DNA from: Neokomagataea anthophila
GTDB lineage: Bacteria > Pseudomonadota > Alphaproteobacteria > Acetobacterales > Acetobacteraceae
NCBI RefSeq assembly: GCF_018122595.1
Contig: NZ_JAGRQH010000002.1
Span: 248,001 to 312,000 of the forward strand
Direction: 5' to 3'
Length of the DNA: 64,000 bases
Position 1 is the first letter of the stretch. Each line of letters opens with the position of its first letter. A model generated the notes under the pieces. That model saw only the letters and a program-made list of their open reading frames with translations. It made no database searches and had not been told where the DNA came from. The position numbers were made by a program, and so were the translations under genes. Positions 18,571 through 28,313 of this stretch are shown piece by piece.

Positions 18571-19904
18571 CAGCGAATTCCTGCCCCCAGAGCGTTCATC
18601 AATTCTACAAAACCCGGGAAACTGGTTTCAATAAACGCCGTATCATCCACGGAAACCGGCTTATGCGCCGCCAAACCAAACACAACAGCACTCATAGCCA
18701 AGCGATGGTCCATATGAGTCGTCACATGCCCTCCACCCAACTCACCGTTCAAGCCATGAACGATCAAATCATCACCTTCTACCGTGGTCGCAGCACCATT
18801 CACGTCCAACAGAGCAACCGTCGCAGCAAGACGATCACTCTCCTTAACGCGCAGCTCTTCCAACCCTTGCAAACGCGATTCCCCTTCTGCAAATGCACAT
18901 GCAACCGCCAGAACAGGGTATTCATCAATCATAGAAGGCGCACGTTCTGGCGGCACAGCCACACCACGCAACGCCGAATAGCGCACACGCAGATCACCAA
19001 CCGGTTCCCCACCTTCAATGCGCTCATTCAAAACCTCAAGATCTCCCCCCATCTCGCGCAAAGTTTGGAATAACCCCGTGCGCAAAACATTGAGACCGAC
19101 ACCCGTAATCAAAACATCAGAGCCCGGCACCAACAGCGCTGCAACAATCGGGAAAGCCGCGGAAGATGGATCCCCCGGCACCACGACATCGCGTGCGCTC
19201 AAGTGAGCAGGCCCAGTTAAGGCAATACGGCGCCCACCATCTGTCATCACATCAACGGCAACTGGCACGCCAAAGTGACGCAGCATATTTTCCGTGTGAT
19301 CCCGCGTCGCCACAGGCTCTTCAACAACCGTTTGCCCCTGAGCGTTCAACCCAGCCAACAAAACAGCAGACTTCACTTGAGCAGATGCGACAGGCAAGCG
19401 GTACGTTAATGGCTTAGCCCCACACGTGCCACGAATAGCCATCGGCAAACGGCCACCTTCACGCGCCTCAAACACAGCACCGGTTTCACTCAACGGCACC
19501 GTTACCCGGCGCATTGGGCGTGAACGCAGTGAGGCATCTCCCGTCATCACACTCAAGAAAGGTTGCGTCGCCAGAATACCCGATAAAAGCCGAGCCGCCG
19601 TCCCTGAATTCCCCATATCAAGCACATCTTCAGGTTCTGACAGGGCACTGACACCCCGCCCATCAATAACCCAAACATCACCGTCCTGCGTGATCGTCGC
19701 ACCCAAAGCCCGCATTGCATCCGCAGTGCGCAACACATCCTCCCCTTCAAGGAGGCCACTCACACGCGTTTGCCCCGTTGCAAGCGCTGCAAACATAAGT
19801 GAGCGGTGGCTGATGGATTTATCGCCAGGCACGCGGGTCGTACCCTGCAAGCCTGATAACGCACGAGAAACGGTCAAAGGTCGCTGATTCATAGTTTCGT
19901 TCAT
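18570..19904 (-). CDS. aroA: 3-phosphoshikimate 1-carboxyvinyltransferase (EPSP synthase)
   Basis: A 444-residue EPSP synthase joining shikimate-3-phosphate and PEP in aromatic amino acid synthesis. Signatures: GDKSISHRSLMFAALATG near residues 27-44, MGNSGTAARLLSGIL near 95-110, the central PGDPSSAAFPIVAAL near 240, and LRVKESDRLAATVALL near 345. Two inverse alpha/beta domains of normal size are covered. The start is the ATG at 19904. It overlaps cmk by one base and leads the aroA-cmk-rpsA run. Divergent from it, 160 bases away, is the TIGR02300-type zinc-ribbon gene, an arrangement I associate with alphaproteobacteria. Confidence 0.97.
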   Translation of the reverse strand: MNETMNQRPLTVSRALSGLQGTTRVPGDKSISHRSLMFAALATGQTRVSGLLEGEDVLRTADAMRALGATITQDGDVWVIDGRGVSALSEPEDVLDMGNSGTAARLLSGILATQPFLSVMTGDASLRSRPMRRVTVPLSETGAVFEAREGGRLPMAIRGTCGAKPLTYRLPVASAQVKSAVLLAGLNAQGQTVVEEPVATRDHTENMLRHFGVPVAVDVMTDGGRRIALTGPAHLSARDVVVPGDPSSAAFPIVAALLVPGSDVLITGVGLNVLRTGLFQTLREMGGDLEVLNERIEGGEPVGDLRVRYSALRGVAVPPERAPSMIDEYPVLAVACAFAEGESRLQGLEELRVKESDRLAATVALLDVNGAATTVEGDDLIVHGLNGELGGGHVTTHMDHRLAMSAVVFGLAAHKPVSVDDTAFIETSFPGFVELMNALGAGIR

Positions 19905-20064
19905 GCCGCCCAGAGCCGGATACTGTCAATTACCGTTTATGCATGAAAATTCCCCATTCTTCCCAAACGAATCACCTAAAAAACCCTAAAAACATTGACA
20001 GGCTCCGCTCAAGCTGGCATGGCCGCCCTTCTCTAATTCCGTGGCATTGGTAGGCTTGCGCAAC

Positions 20065-20394
20065 ATGGCAAAACCCGAACTCGGTCTAAAACGGACATGC
20101 GTTGATTGTGGTGTCCGCTTTTATGACTTGAACCGCGTCCCCGCGATTTGCCCCAAATGCGGTGGTACCCAACCGAGCGATATCGGTCGTTTGAAACAAA
20201 ACGATGAGCCGCTCCCTGAAGAAAAAGATCCAAACGCAGCTCAAAACGAGCACGAAAATGACGTCGACGTCGATCTGGACACAGATGATGATGCCGATGA
20301 TGTTATCGAAAGCGATGATGATCTGGATGATGACGATGATCTGTCAAACGACATCGAAGTCCCAACAGACAAAGACGACCGCGACGATAACTAA
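20065..20394 (+). CDS. TIGR02300-type zinc-ribbon protein with acidic tail
   Basis: A 109-residue protein. It starts MAKPELGLKRTCVDCGVRFY and has two CxxC pairs (CVDC near 12-15, CPKC near 31-34) forming a zinc ribbon, the mark of the TIGR02300 family found in alphaproteobacteria. The second half is a low-complexity tail with long runs of Asp and Glu. No function is established that I know of. The frame opens at a GTG at 20041, but the family start is the ATG at 20065. It is divergent from aroA and probably co-transcribed with the lipoprotein gene 13 bases on. Confidence 0.9.
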   Translation: MAKPELGLKRTCVDCGVRFYDLNRVPAICPKCGGTQPSDIGRLKQNDEPLPEEKDPNAAQNEHENDVDVDLDTDDDADDVIESDDDLDDDDDLSNDIEVPTDKDDRDDN

Positions 20395-20407
20395 GAGCAG
20401 CACTCCT

Positions 20408-20959
20408 TTGCTCCGTTACGTTCTTCCCTCAGCATGTGCAGGCTTAATGCTTGCACTGCTGAGCGGATGCGCCGTTTCTTCACGGCACACTGATACCCAG
20501 AACCTCCAAGAACGTCTTGCCAGCCGCCCTAGCGCCACAGCAACGCTCCAGAGCTTCTGCCCATCCCCCATTCACGTTCACAGCGTCACAATTGGTGACT
20601 CGCCTGCTCCCACAGCCGATATCATTCAACGCTTAGAACTTACACCACCCACCGCACTTAAGCTGCGCCACGTTCAACTCCTCTGCAACGACATCCCCCT
20701 GTCCGATGCATGGAATTGGTACGTTCCTGCACGCCTCACCGCGGAGATGAATACCCGCCTTGAGCATAGCACCACCCCATTTGGTCGCGCCGTTCAAGAC
20801 ACACATTTTTCAAGAACCACCATCAGCAGCACAGCTATGCCAGCAACATCAGCTTATCTGCTCGAAAATCGTGCCGTTCTACGCCGCGCCAGCGATCATG
20901 CGCCGATCTCGCTCGTCATCGAAGACTACTTTCCCAGCGCTACCATTAACTACCGCTAA
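20408..20959 (+). CDS. Putative lipoprotein
   Basis: A 183-residue protein probably initiated at TTG 20408, 13 bases after the zinc-ribbon stop, with TAAGAGCAG just before it. The N-terminus LRYVLPSACAGLMLALLSGC is a lipoprotein signal with lipobox LSGC, predicting lipidation and membrane anchoring. The in-frame ATG at 20447 would leave too short a signal, and upstream in-frame codons run inside the Asp-rich gene. The mature part, with two further Cys residues, has no family I recognise. The stop TAA overlaps the stop of the convergent GNAT gene (CTAA). Confidence 0.7.
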   Translation: MLRYVLPSACAGLMLALLSGCAVSSRHTDTQNLQERLASRPSATATLQSFCPSPIHVHSVTIGDSPAPTADIIQRLELTPPTALKLRHVQLLCNDIPLSDAWNWYVPARLTAEMNTRLEHSTTPFGRAVQDTHFSRTTISSTAMPATSAYLLENRAVLRRASDHAPISLVIEDYFPSATINYR

Positions 20960-21465
20960 AGCATATCACGCCGGATCGCCCACCGTTCATGATCCCGCCA
21001 CGCACCGGCAATCCGTAGATACTGCGGCGAAAAGCCTTCTTTTTGAAACCCTAAGCGATGAAGCAGTGCAATCGAACGCTGATTGTCAGGCTGCACATTG
21101 GCTTCAACCCTATGCAAACCCAAATCCCCGAAGGCACGCGCCAAGGCCAGTCGCACCGCTTCCGTCATAAGGCCCCGACCACACACCGCCTGCATCCCAT
21201 AATACCCCAAATAAGCATTACAGAAATTGCCGTACACAATCTGGCTTAACGTCAAAACGCCAATCACCTGACCCGTCTGCCGCTCAAACGCAACGTAACC
21301 TACGGCACTGTCCGAAGAACAAACAGCAAACCACTGCCGAAAACCCGCTTCGTCACAAAACGGTGTCGCCCATGGCGCATGAAACTGCTTATTCGCGCAA
21401 TTCGCCGCCACCAACGCATCACAGTCACCGGCAACCACCTTACGCAAGACCACAGGACTCAGCAT
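20956..21465 (-). CDS. GNAT-family N-acetyltransferase (RimJ/RimL-like)
   Basis: A 169-residue GNAT enzyme. The acetyl-CoA-binding region is YGMQAVCGRGLMTEAVRLAL at about 92-111 (Q/RxxGxG/A variant), followed by GLHRVEANVQPDNQRSIALL and GFQKEGF, typical of the RimJ/RimL subfamily. Members acetylate protein N-termini or small molecules; the target is not visible. It is the last gene of the minus-strand run from the SRP RNA region (dnaX, ybaB, recR, SDR, this gene), 11 bases after the SDR. Confidence 0.85.
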   Translation of the reverse strand: MLSPVVLRKVVAGDCDALVAANCANKQFHAPWATPFCDEAGFRQWFAVCSSDSAVGYVAFERQTGQVIGVLTLSQIVYGNFCNAYLGYYGMQAVCGRGLMTEAVRLALARAFGDLGLHRVEANVQPDNQRSIALLHRLGFQKEGFSPQYLRIAGAWRDHERWAIRRDML

Positions 21466-21476
21466 AACGCCATACG

Positions 21477-22241
21477 TTACCGCGGAGACCAGTTTAAGTG
21501 CTGACCACCATCCAGCGCTAACATCTGCCCCGTAACCGATGGCAAAGCAAGCAGCATCCGTGCCGCGGCGGCTATCTCATCCGGCGAAGAGCCACGCCCT
21601 AACGGCGTACGATCACACATCGCCTGAAAATGCTCATCAGACTGCCCTACAGCAGGCAAAACAGGCCCCGGGCCAATAGCATTCACACGCAAGCGTGGCG
21701 CCAATGCGAGAGCCAAACTCTGCGTCAACGTCCATAGCCCTGATTTAGACAGAGTATATGTCACAAAATGCGGCGTCAGATTCCACACGCGCTGATCTAG
21801 AAGGTTCAGTACCATTCCTTCAGCATCATCCGGTAAAAACGCTGCCATATCTTGCACCAACACAAACGGTGCCCGTAAATTCGGCTCAAGGTGACGGTCC
21901 CAACTTTCGCGCGTTACATCACCAACCTCATCACGCGTAAAGACCGAGGCATTATTGACCAATACCCCTATAGGCCCCAGCGTATTGTGGACCTTCGCCA
22001 CCAGACCACTGACATCTGCCTCACAGGCCAGATCCGCCTGCACAACGCAGCCACGGCCACCAATCTGGGCCAGCAGCGTCTCAGCCTCTTGCACACTTTC
22101 TCGGCAATGAATTGCAACGGAAAAGCCCTCTTGGGCCAACATCTCAACCAGCGCACGCCCAATACGCCGCGCGCCCCCCGTCACAAGCGCCACGCGTGGC
22201 ATTTTTGTCGAGATTGGTAACATAGCCCCCGCCCCCAACAT
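21477..22241 (-). CDS. SDR-family oxidoreductase, pteridine reductase/FolM-like
   Basis: A short-chain dehydrogenase of up to 254 residues. The cofactor motif is TGGARRIG, the NADPH-type variant seen in pteridine reductases and FolM, with VNNASVF and the active-site YTLSK. The family reduces dihydrofolate/dihydromonapterin-type pterins with NADPH; that substrate is an inference from the TGGxRRIG motif. The ATG at 22241 shares one base with the recR stop (TGATG), suggesting coupling. A later ATG at 22202 (MPRVALVTGG) would give the more usual short N-terminus. Confidence 0.85.
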   Translation of the reverse strand: MLGAGAMLPISTKMPRVALVTGGARRIGRALVEMLAQEGFSVAIHCRESVQEAETLLAQIGGRGCVVQADLACEADVSGLVAKVHNTLGPIGVLVNNASVFTRDEVGDVTRESWDRHLEPNLRAPFVLVQDMAAFLPDDAEGMVLNLLDQRVWNLTPHFVTYTLSKSGLWTLTQSLALALAPRLRVNAIGPGPVLPAVGQSDEHFQAMCDRTPLGRGSSPDEIAAAARMLLALPSVTGQMLALDGGQHLNWSPR

Positions 22242-22840
22242 CACCCTAAAGACCTACGCGCCATAAGAGCAGCTGCTAATGTACCATCATCCAATCCATC
22301 CAGCGCACCGCCCATCGGGACACCATGCCCAACACGACTGACAGACACACCATAAACGGACAATTTTTCCTGTAACCAATGTGCAGTCGTCGCGCCTTCT
22401 ACCGTAGCGCCAAGCGCCAAAATGACCTCTGATACACCACCCGCCTCTATACGGCGCATTAACGGCTGTACATTCAAATCATCCGGCCCGAACCCAGCCA
22501 AGGCAGACAGCGTCCCACCGAGAACCTGATAGAGACCACGATGCACCGTGGCGCGCTCCAACGCCCACAAATCCCCCACTGTCTCGACTACACACACCAC
22601 GGACCCATCACGCAATGGGTCCGTGCATAAATGGCAAGGGTCAACCGTATCCAGATTTCCGCATTGCGTGCACGTCCGCACACTCTGCGCCGTGCGCTCA
22701 ATCTGCCGCGCCAAAGGCAACATCCGTGCCTCTGGTTGCCGCAAAAGATTCAACACAGCACGACGCGCCGACCGCGGCCCAAGCCCCGGCAAACGCGCGA
22801 ACATTGTGATCAATTGCTCGATTTCTGTCGTACCGTTCAC
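22241..22840 (-). CDS. recR: Recombination protein RecR
   Basis: A 199-residue RecR of normal length. It has the N-terminal helix-hairpin-helix (FARLPGLGPRSARRAVLNLL), a four-cysteine zinc finger (CTQCGNLDTVDPCHLC near 57-72), a Toprim domain with VCVVETVGDLWALERA, and a C-terminal part with GVPMGGALDGLDDGTL. RecR with RecO loads RecA on SSB-coated gaps in RecF-pathway repair. Translation starts at GTG 22840. The order dnaX-ybaB-recR is conserved in bacteria. Confidence 0.97.
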   Translation of the reverse strand: MNGTTEIEQLITMFARLPGLGPRSARRAVLNLLRQPEARMLPLARQIERTAQSVRTCTQCGNLDTVDPCHLCTDPLRDGSVVCVVETVGDLWALERATVHRGLYQVLGGTLSALAGFGPDDLNVQPLMRRIEAGGVSEVILALGATVEGATTAHWLQEKLSVYGVSVSRVGHGVPMGGALDGLDDGTLAAALMARRSLG

Positions 22841-22875
22841 AGTGCATTCACCGGATACAGACCCTCACACCCGCA

Positions 22876-23199
22876 TTAGAACGGCAGGTTCAGACCGGGC
22901 GGCAGATCAATCCCACCCGTAACACCACGCATCACTTCAGAGCTTGCCGCCTCAGCCTTCGCCTTCGCATCCGTATAAGCCGCAACGATCAGGTCCTGAA
23001 GCGTTTCCATATCGCTTGGCTCAGCCAGTTTTGGATCAATACGCAAATTACGCATTTCACCCTTACCGGTTAGCTGCACCGTCACCAAACCAGCACCAGC
23101 ACTGCCATCAACAACCAGATTCGCCAGTTCCTTCTGCGCGTCCTGCATCCGAGACTGCATTTGGCTTGCTTGCTTCATCAATCCAGCAAGATTCTTCAT
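22876..23199 (-). CDS. YbaB/EbfC-family nucleoid-associated protein
   Basis: A 107-residue small DNA-binding protein. It begins [20 protein letters not shown], has the family core [20 protein letters not shown] and ends with [13 protein letters not shown], as YbaB/EbfC proteins do. The dimer binds DNA as a nucleoid-associated protein. It sits between dnaX (20-base gap) and recR (35-base gap) in the usual operon. Confidence 0.95.
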   Translation of the reverse strand: MKNLAGLMKQASQMQSRMQDAQKELANLVVDGSAGAGLVTVQLTGKGEMRNLRIDPKLAEPSDMETLQDLIVAAYTDAKAKAEAASSEVMRGVTGGIDLPPGLNLPF

Positions 23200-23219
23200 A
23201 GCGTTTGCTCCTGTGTTAC

Positions 23220-25322
23220 TCAGTAGATATCATCTTCATCCAGAAGATCTGCATCCAGTGGCGCAAATTCCAGATCCGGTGGCTCATTATCCACCAAAGA
23301 CGTCACCTCTTCTGGCGGCAATCCATAATCATCCAAACCATGATCCTGCACTTCCCCAATTTTAGCACCGGGGAAAGCCATCAAAATCGCTTGGACAAGC
23401 GGATGGGATTCAACCTCAGCTTGGTTCAGAGCTACAATCTCTGCGCCTTGCTCATCCAGAGTAGGCTCCCCTTCTTCCGTTGACGTAGACACACGCCACG
23501 TTTTCGGAAAAAGATGATCCAATAAAGCCTGTAAACTCCGCTCTACACGCGCCTTAGGGTCGTCAGAGCGTATCTCCACTACCGGTGGTGCAAAACGCAC
23601 CACATGCACCGCATTACGCAACATGCCATGCAATAACGGCTCACGCCCACGCGCTAAAGCCACCATCTCACGCCACGTCCGCGGCGGTAAAGGCACTGCA
23701 TCGTCAGAGGCAGCTCTCTCGTCGTGGGGGGCCTCATCCTGCTCAACCGGCGCAGCTTCACGCACCGGCATCTCAACCGCCACCGGGCGTTGTGCCGGTG
23801 TCAACTCTTGCACGCGCTGACCAGCATAATGCGGATCAATAACCTGCCCGCCATTTGCCACCAACTTCAACGGCGCGCCCGTTGAAGACGATGACTGTGC
23901 TCTTGGCCCCTGATCATACCCTTGCGAAGGAGCGTCCACGCGCTGAACAGGAGCTGAATGCCCACCGATCCCACCATGAGGGGCTGCGCTCCCAGCAGGA
24001 CTACCTCCCCCGGCACGACCAGAGCCCCCCGCCTCAGGAGCAGCCTCCGTTAATTGCCGGATCAACCGATCAGGCGTTGGTAAAAGAGCCGCATGACACA
24101 AGCGAATAAGGATCATCTCAGCAGCTTGACGACGATCTGGCGCTTGCTCAACCTCTCCAACGCCCTTCAAGAGCATCTGCCACGTACGCCCCAAAACGGA
24201 GACGGATAAACGGTCCGCCAGTGCACCACCACGCACCCGCTCGGCTTCAGGCAACTCACGCGTTTCACGCAGGGCAGGTACGGCTTTCAAGCGTGACACT
24301 AAATGCACCAAATCCAGCACATCCGTCAGCAATACGCCTAAATCAGCTCCACGTGCATAAGCTTGATCCGTCAAAGCCAAGGCCTCCGCAACGCGGCCTG
24401 CCATCACAGCTTCGAGTAAATCAAACACCAATCCACGGTCTGCCAAGCCCAGCATGTCAGACACAGATTGCGAATCGGCCGCGCCCTGCGCAATCGCCTG
24501 ATCCAGCAAAGACAAGCCATCACGCACAGAACCATCTGCCGCACGCGCAATTAACGCCAACGCATCCGCTGAAAGTTCTGCCCCCTCTTTACGGGCAATA
24601 CGGTCAAAATGCTCCTGCAACTGCACTTGCGGCACACGCCGCAAATCAAACCGCTGACAGCGCGATAGCACCGTCACCGGCACTTTCCGTAGCTCCGTCG
24701 TAGCAAAAATGAACGTTACTTGCGCAGGCGGTTCTTCCAACGTTTTCAGCAGCGCATTGAAAGCATTACGGGACAACATATGCACTTCATCAATGATGAA
24801 GACTTTCATACGTGCTTGCATCGGACGAAAACGTGTCGCTTCAATAATCTCACGCACGTCATCTACGCCCGTACGTGACGCCGCATCCATCTCCAACACG
24901 TCAGGGTGACGATCTGCCAAAATCGCCGTACAATTTGGGCACACACCGCACGGATCCGCCGTCGGCCCGCCTTTTCCATCAACCCCAACACAATTCAGCG
25001 CACGCGCGATAATCCGCGCCGTCGTCGTTTTACCAACGCCACGCACACCCGTCAGCATAAAGGCATGGGCAACGCGCTGAAGCGAGAATGCACGCCGCAA
25101 AATACGCACCAGCGTATCCTGCCCAATCAAATCTTCAAATGAACGAGGCCGATATTTCCGAGCCAGTACCCGGTACACATCATCTTTTGGGGGAAGTACT
25201 TTTTCAGGTTCCGCCAAATCATTAGACTCTAAAGACGGCGCAGGACTTTGTACGGGTGCATCGCCAAAGAACCCACCACCACTCTCTGGCGGTAACGGAA
25301 TATCGTTTTCAATCTCTGTCAT
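23220..25322 (-). CDS. dnaX: DNA polymerase III subunits gamma/tau
   Basis: A clamp-loader ATPase of about 700 residues. Walker [10 protein letters not shown] is near 92-100, zinc-finger cysteines are in CGVCPNC, Walker B is [11 protein letters not shown], the sensor is FIFATTE and the arginine finger is in [13 protein letters not shown]. An N-terminal extension of about 50 residues precedes the AAA+ core. The C-terminal third has a Pro/Gly/Ser-rich linker and the tau-type end. Tau couples the polymerase to DnaB. The ATG at 25322 is preferred over the TTG two codons earlier. No obvious A-run slippage site for gamma was seen. Confidence 0.97.
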   Translation of the reverse strand: MTEIENDIPLPPESGGGFFGDAPVQSPAPSLESNDLAEPEKVLPPKDDVYRVLARKYRPRSFEDLIGQDTLVRILRRAFSLQRVAHAFMLTGVRGVGKTTTARIIARALNCVGVDGKGGPTADPCGVCPNCTAILADRHPDVLEMDAASRTGVDDVREIIEATRFRPMQARMKVFIIDEVHMLSRNAFNALLKTLEEPPAQVTFIFATTELRKVPVTVLSRCQRFDLRRVPQVQLQEHFDRIARKEGAELSADALALIARAADGSVRDGLSLLDQAIAQGAADSQSVSDMLGLADRGLVFDLLEAVMAGRVAEALALTDQAYARGADLGVLLTDVLDLVHLVSRLKAVPALRETRELPEAERVRGGALADRLSVSVLGRTWQMLLKGVGEVEQAPDRRQAAEMILIRLCHAALLPTPDRLIRQLTEAAPEAGGSGRAGGGSPAGSAAPHGGIGGHSAPVQRVDAPSQGYDQGPRAQSSSSTGAPLKLVANGGQVIDPHYAGQRVQELTPAQRPVAVEMPVREAAPVEQDEAPHDERAASDDAVPLPPRTWREMVALARGREPLLHGMLRNAVHVVRFAPPVVEIRSDDPKARVERSLQALLDHLFPKTWRVSTSTEEGEPTLDEQGAEIVALNQAEVESHPLVQAILMAFPGAKIGEVQDHGLDDYGLPPEEVTSLVDNEPPDLEFAPLDADLLDEDDIY

Positions 25323-25400
25323 GAACAACCGTAGCGGTCATCGCACACGCCACCCCTGAAAGCCCGAAACAGCTCTGTATTTTGCAATAACATCATTTTT

Positions 25401-25513
25401 GGGGAGGGGTGGAAGGCCGAACATCTGACCCGTCTGAAATTCACTACGGCTGCTTCCTTCCGGACCTGACCGAGTTCGCGACACATCCGTCCAGCGCCGA
25501 CCTTCCGCCGCCC
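25401..25513 (-). ncRNA. ffs: Signal recognition particle RNA, small bacterial (4.5S) type
   Basis: On the minus strand the sequence carries the SRP RNA hallmark GGTCAGGTCCGGAAGGAAGC (plus-strand complement at about 25452-25471), the Ffh-binding apical loop and internal loops. Flanking arms GGGCGGCGGAAGG (5' side, near 25513) and CCTTCCACCCCTCC (3' side, near 25402) can pair into the long rod of the 4.5S type. No Alu domain fits in this length. The RNA pairs with Ffh to target nascent membrane proteins to FtsY. It lies just upstream of dnaX, a common alphaproteobacterial arrangement. Exact ends are estimated. Confidence 0.93.
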
Positions 25514-25528
25514 GTGTAACACATGAAG

Positions 25529-25550
25529 TAGGGGGTCTGGCAACCCCCTA
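25529..25550. terminator. Hairpin between ggt and the SRP RNA gene
   Basis: Arms TAGGGGGT (25529-25536) and ACCCCCTA (25543-25550) pair perfectly around a six-base loop. It lies between the end of ggt and the 5' end of the SRP RNA, both on the minus strand. There is no T-run after it on the minus strand, so it may be a weak terminator of ggt or part of the SRP RNA precursor. Confidence 0.45.
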
Positions 25551-25574
25551 TTCCACATCATTTTTACAGAATGC

Positions 25575-27428
25575 TTATTGCCCTGCAGCTTCACCACCAC
25601 CGTGACGCGGATCAGCCGCACCATAGAGCAGTCCCGTTACCGGCGCACTCAATGTTGGATGCCCAGCCAGAATACCTTCTGCAACACCCCAAACACGATG
25701 CGGCGACAAAACATAACCTTCCGCCTGCAGGGTTTTCTGCACATCTGCACTCAACGCACCATTTTCGATTTCAATGGCGCTCGGCTCCCACTGCTCATGA
25801 ATACGCGGCAGATCAATCGCATCACGAATATTCAGCCCATAATCCACAACGCCCAAAATCGCGGAAAGCGTAATCGTCGGGATGCGTGAACCACCCGGGC
25901 TCCCAATCACCATGACAACCTTGCCGTCCTTTGACAAAATTGTTGGGGACATTGACGAAAGCGGTGTTTTACCCGGCGCAATCGCATTCGCTTTAGAACC
26001 GACAATGCCAAACATATTGGGGGCACCCGGCTTTGATGAGAAATCATCCATCTCATCATTCATCCAAATACCCGTATGGCCCCCCATCACACCTGCGCCG
26101 AACCAACCATTCAGCGTATAGGTTGCCGAAATGGCCGTTCCCTCACGATCCATCACAGAGAACTGCGTTGTTTCATGCTTTTCATGCTCTGGTGCGGGTA
26201 CAGGCTGCGGAGCCACTGGCTTCGCTTCGCTCGAGCGCAGATCTTCAGATGGTACAGCGTGATCTGTCGGTGTTGCCGCACGAATAGCCGCCGCATAAGC
26301 CGGATCCGTCAAATGCGCGATTGGGTTTTGTACAAATGCTGGATCACCAAGATCCCGACGGTCCGAATAGGCATGGCGCATGGCTTCAACTTCGCGCTGC
26401 ACCGCAGGAGCCGTATGTAGGCCCAACTGCGTCATGTCATAACCCGACAAAATATTCAGGATTTCACACAGCGCGACACCGCCACCGCTCGGCGGTGGAG
26501 ACGTTTCCACCAAATACCCACGATAGGTACAACGTACAGGCTCCAACGTCCGCGTATGATACGCTGCAAAGTCAGCCTTCGTTAGTAAGCCACCACCTTC
26601 TTGGCTGGCACGCACCAGTTCATCCGCAATCGGCCCATGGTAAAAAGCATCTGGCCCCTTTTGCGCAATAAGGCTCAAACTTTTGGCCAAATCACGCTGC
26701 ACCAGCCGATCCCCGGGCTGCAACGCTGTTCCGTCCGGGCGCAAAAAGATTTTTTGCGCATAAATATCTTTTTGAAAATAGCGCGTGGACGTCGCCAGCA
26801 GATTACTATCTGCTTCGTTCAGAACAAAGCCATTACGCGCCAACGCAATAGCCGGTGCCATCACCTTAGCACGGCTCAATTTGCCCCATTTACGATGAAT
26901 TTCATCTAAGCCAGCCGCCGTTCCCGGCACAGCAACAGCTTTCCAGCCTTCGGTAGACAAACCAGGAATCACATTACCTGACGCGTCCAGATACATATCT
27001 TCCCGGGCTTGGCCTGGTGCATGCTCACGGAAATCAATAAAAACCGTTTTGCCATGTGCTGGGTGGATGGTCATAAACCCACCACCACCGATATTCCCGG
27101 CAGCTGGATAAACAACAGCCAGCGCATACCCAACAGCCACCGCCGCATCAACAGCATTGCCACCCTGAGCCAGCACCTTAGCGCCCGCTTCTGATGCCAA
27201 GTGCTGCGCGGACACCACCATGCCATGCTTTGCTGCAACGAGCTTCGCCGCTTCTTTTTGGTCCGGACCAAACGCCAAGGGGTCCGCCGGCATAGCAGCC
27301 ACAGACGCCGCCCCTGCTGCCCAAACCGACGAAAATGGCGCGACAGCACATGCCACGGCTAACGCTGAAGAGAACAGAGCCTTACGGCGGCTCTCCAAAC
27401 CCTTTGAACGCAATGAAAGAGCCATCAT
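25575..27428 (-). CDS. ggt: Gamma-glutamyltransferase
   Basis: An exported gamma-glutamyltranspeptidase of about 617 residues that cleaves glutathione and other gamma-glutamyl compounds in the periplasm. It has a signal peptide (basic start, then ALFSSALAVACAVAPFSSVWA), the large-subunit motif AVDAAVAVGYALAVVYP, and the autoprocessing site HETTQFSVMD with the catalytic Thr as the second T. The small subunit follows with GKTPLSSMSPTI and GSPGGSRIP. The residue after the catalytic Thr is Gln rather than the His of E. coli (TTHYS). The start overlaps the map stop as ATGA, so ggt is coupled to map. Confidence 0.95.
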   Translation of the reverse strand: MMALSLRSKGLESRRKALFSSALAVACAVAPFSSVWAAGAASVAAMPADPLAFGPDQKEAAKLVAAKHGMVVSAQHLASEAGAKVLAQGGNAVDAAVAVGYALAVVYPAAGNIGGGGFMTIHPAHGKTVFIDFREHAPGQAREDMYLDASGNVIPGLSTEGWKAVAVPGTAAGLDEIHRKWGKLSRAKVMAPAIALARNGFVLNEADSNLLATSTRYFQKDIYAQKIFLRPDGTALQPGDRLVQRDLAKSLSLIAQKGPDAFYHGPIADELVRASQEGGGLLTKADFAAYHTRTLEPVRCTYRGYLVETSPPPSGGGVALCEILNILSGYDMTQLGLHTAPAVQREVEAMRHAYSDRRDLGDPAFVQNPIAHLTDPAYAAAIRAATPTDHAVPSEDLRSSEAKPVAPQPVPAPEHEKHETTQFSVMDREGTAISATYTLNGWFGAGVMGGHTGIWMNDEMDDFSSKPGAPNMFGIVGSKANAIAPGKTPLSSMSPTILSKDGKVVMVIGSPGGSRIPTITLSAILGVVDYGLNIRDAIDLPRIHEQWEPSAIEIENGALSADVQKTLQAEGYVLSPHRVWGVAEGILAGHPTLSAPVTGLLYGAADPRHGGGEAAGQ

Positions 27429-28228
27429 GCTTTTTCTCCATAAGGCGGGCAAGTATAACCACGAGGGGACAACGTAAAGATCTCACAACCATCTTCCGTC
27501 ACGCCCAGCATATGCTCAAACTGCGCAGACAAAGAACGATCACGTGTAACTGCCGTCCAACCATCATCAAGGATCTTCACATCCGGGCGGCCCAGATTCA
27601 GCATTGGCTCAATGGTAAAGACCATTCCGGCCACCAACTCGCGGCCTTGGCCCGGCTTACCATAATGCAAAATATTCGGCTCTGAATGGAATTCACGCCC
27701 AATGCCATGCCCGCAGAAATCACGCACAACGGATAAGCGGTTCCGTTCTGCAAAACTCTGAATTGCATGGCCAATGTCACCCAATGTATTGCCCGGGCGC
27801 ACCGCCTTAATACCCAACATCAAAGACTGATACGTTAGCTCTACCAGCTTCTCTGCCTTCTTTGGGGCCTTACCGACGATATACATACGGGAACTGTCAC
27901 CATACCAACCATCGAGAATGGAGGTGACATCAATGTTCAAAATATCTCCTTCGGCCAGCACCTTGCCACCCGGAATACCATGACACACGACATGATTAAT
28001 GGAGATACAGCAGGACTTTGGGAAACCACGGTAGTTCAAAGGCGCCGGCGTTGCCCCATGTGCCAAGGTGAACTCATGCACCAACGTGTTCAACTCTTCA
28101 GTCGTCACACCAGGGCGCACATGATCCCCGATCATATCCAAGGTTTCAGCAACGAGACGCCCTGCCGCACGCAGACCAACAAAATCATCTGCGTTATAAA
28201 TTGTAATCCCACCGGCCATCGCGCTCAT
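27425..28228 (-). CDS. map: Methionine aminopeptidase, type I
   Basis: A 267-residue type I methionine aminopeptidase that removes the initiator Met. The five metal ligands are visible: Asp in LNIDVTSI, Asp in YGDSSRMY, His in GHGIGREFH, Glu in FTIEPML and Glu in SAQFEHML. The ATG at 28228 is favoured over the GTG one codon upstream; an ATG at 28216 is also possible. ggt starts within its stop codon, suggesting a map-ggt transcript. Confidence 0.97.
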   Translation of the reverse strand: MSAMAGGITIYNADDFVGLRAAGRLVAETLDMIGDHVRPGVTTEELNTLVHEFTLAHGATPAPLNYRGFPKSCCISINHVVCHGIPGGKVLAEGDILNIDVTSILDGWYGDSSRMYIVGKAPKKAEKLVELTYQSLMLGIKAVRPGNTLGDIGHAIQSFAERNRLSVVRDFCGHGIGREFHSEPNILHYGKPGQGRELVAGMVFTIEPMLNLGRPDVKILDDGWTAVTRDRSLSAQFEHMLGVTEDGCEIFTLSPRGYTCPPYGEKA

Positions 28229-28313
28229 CACCTTATTCTTACACTACGTGCCGATAAGATGCGTCGATCCGATTGGAACCGCAAGTTCTAGCGTTGCAAT
28301 CAGTTGATAAACA

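Noticed and set aside
19426-19887. Plus-strand open frame of 153 codons
   Set aside because: Antisense shadow of aroA, whose motifs are complete.
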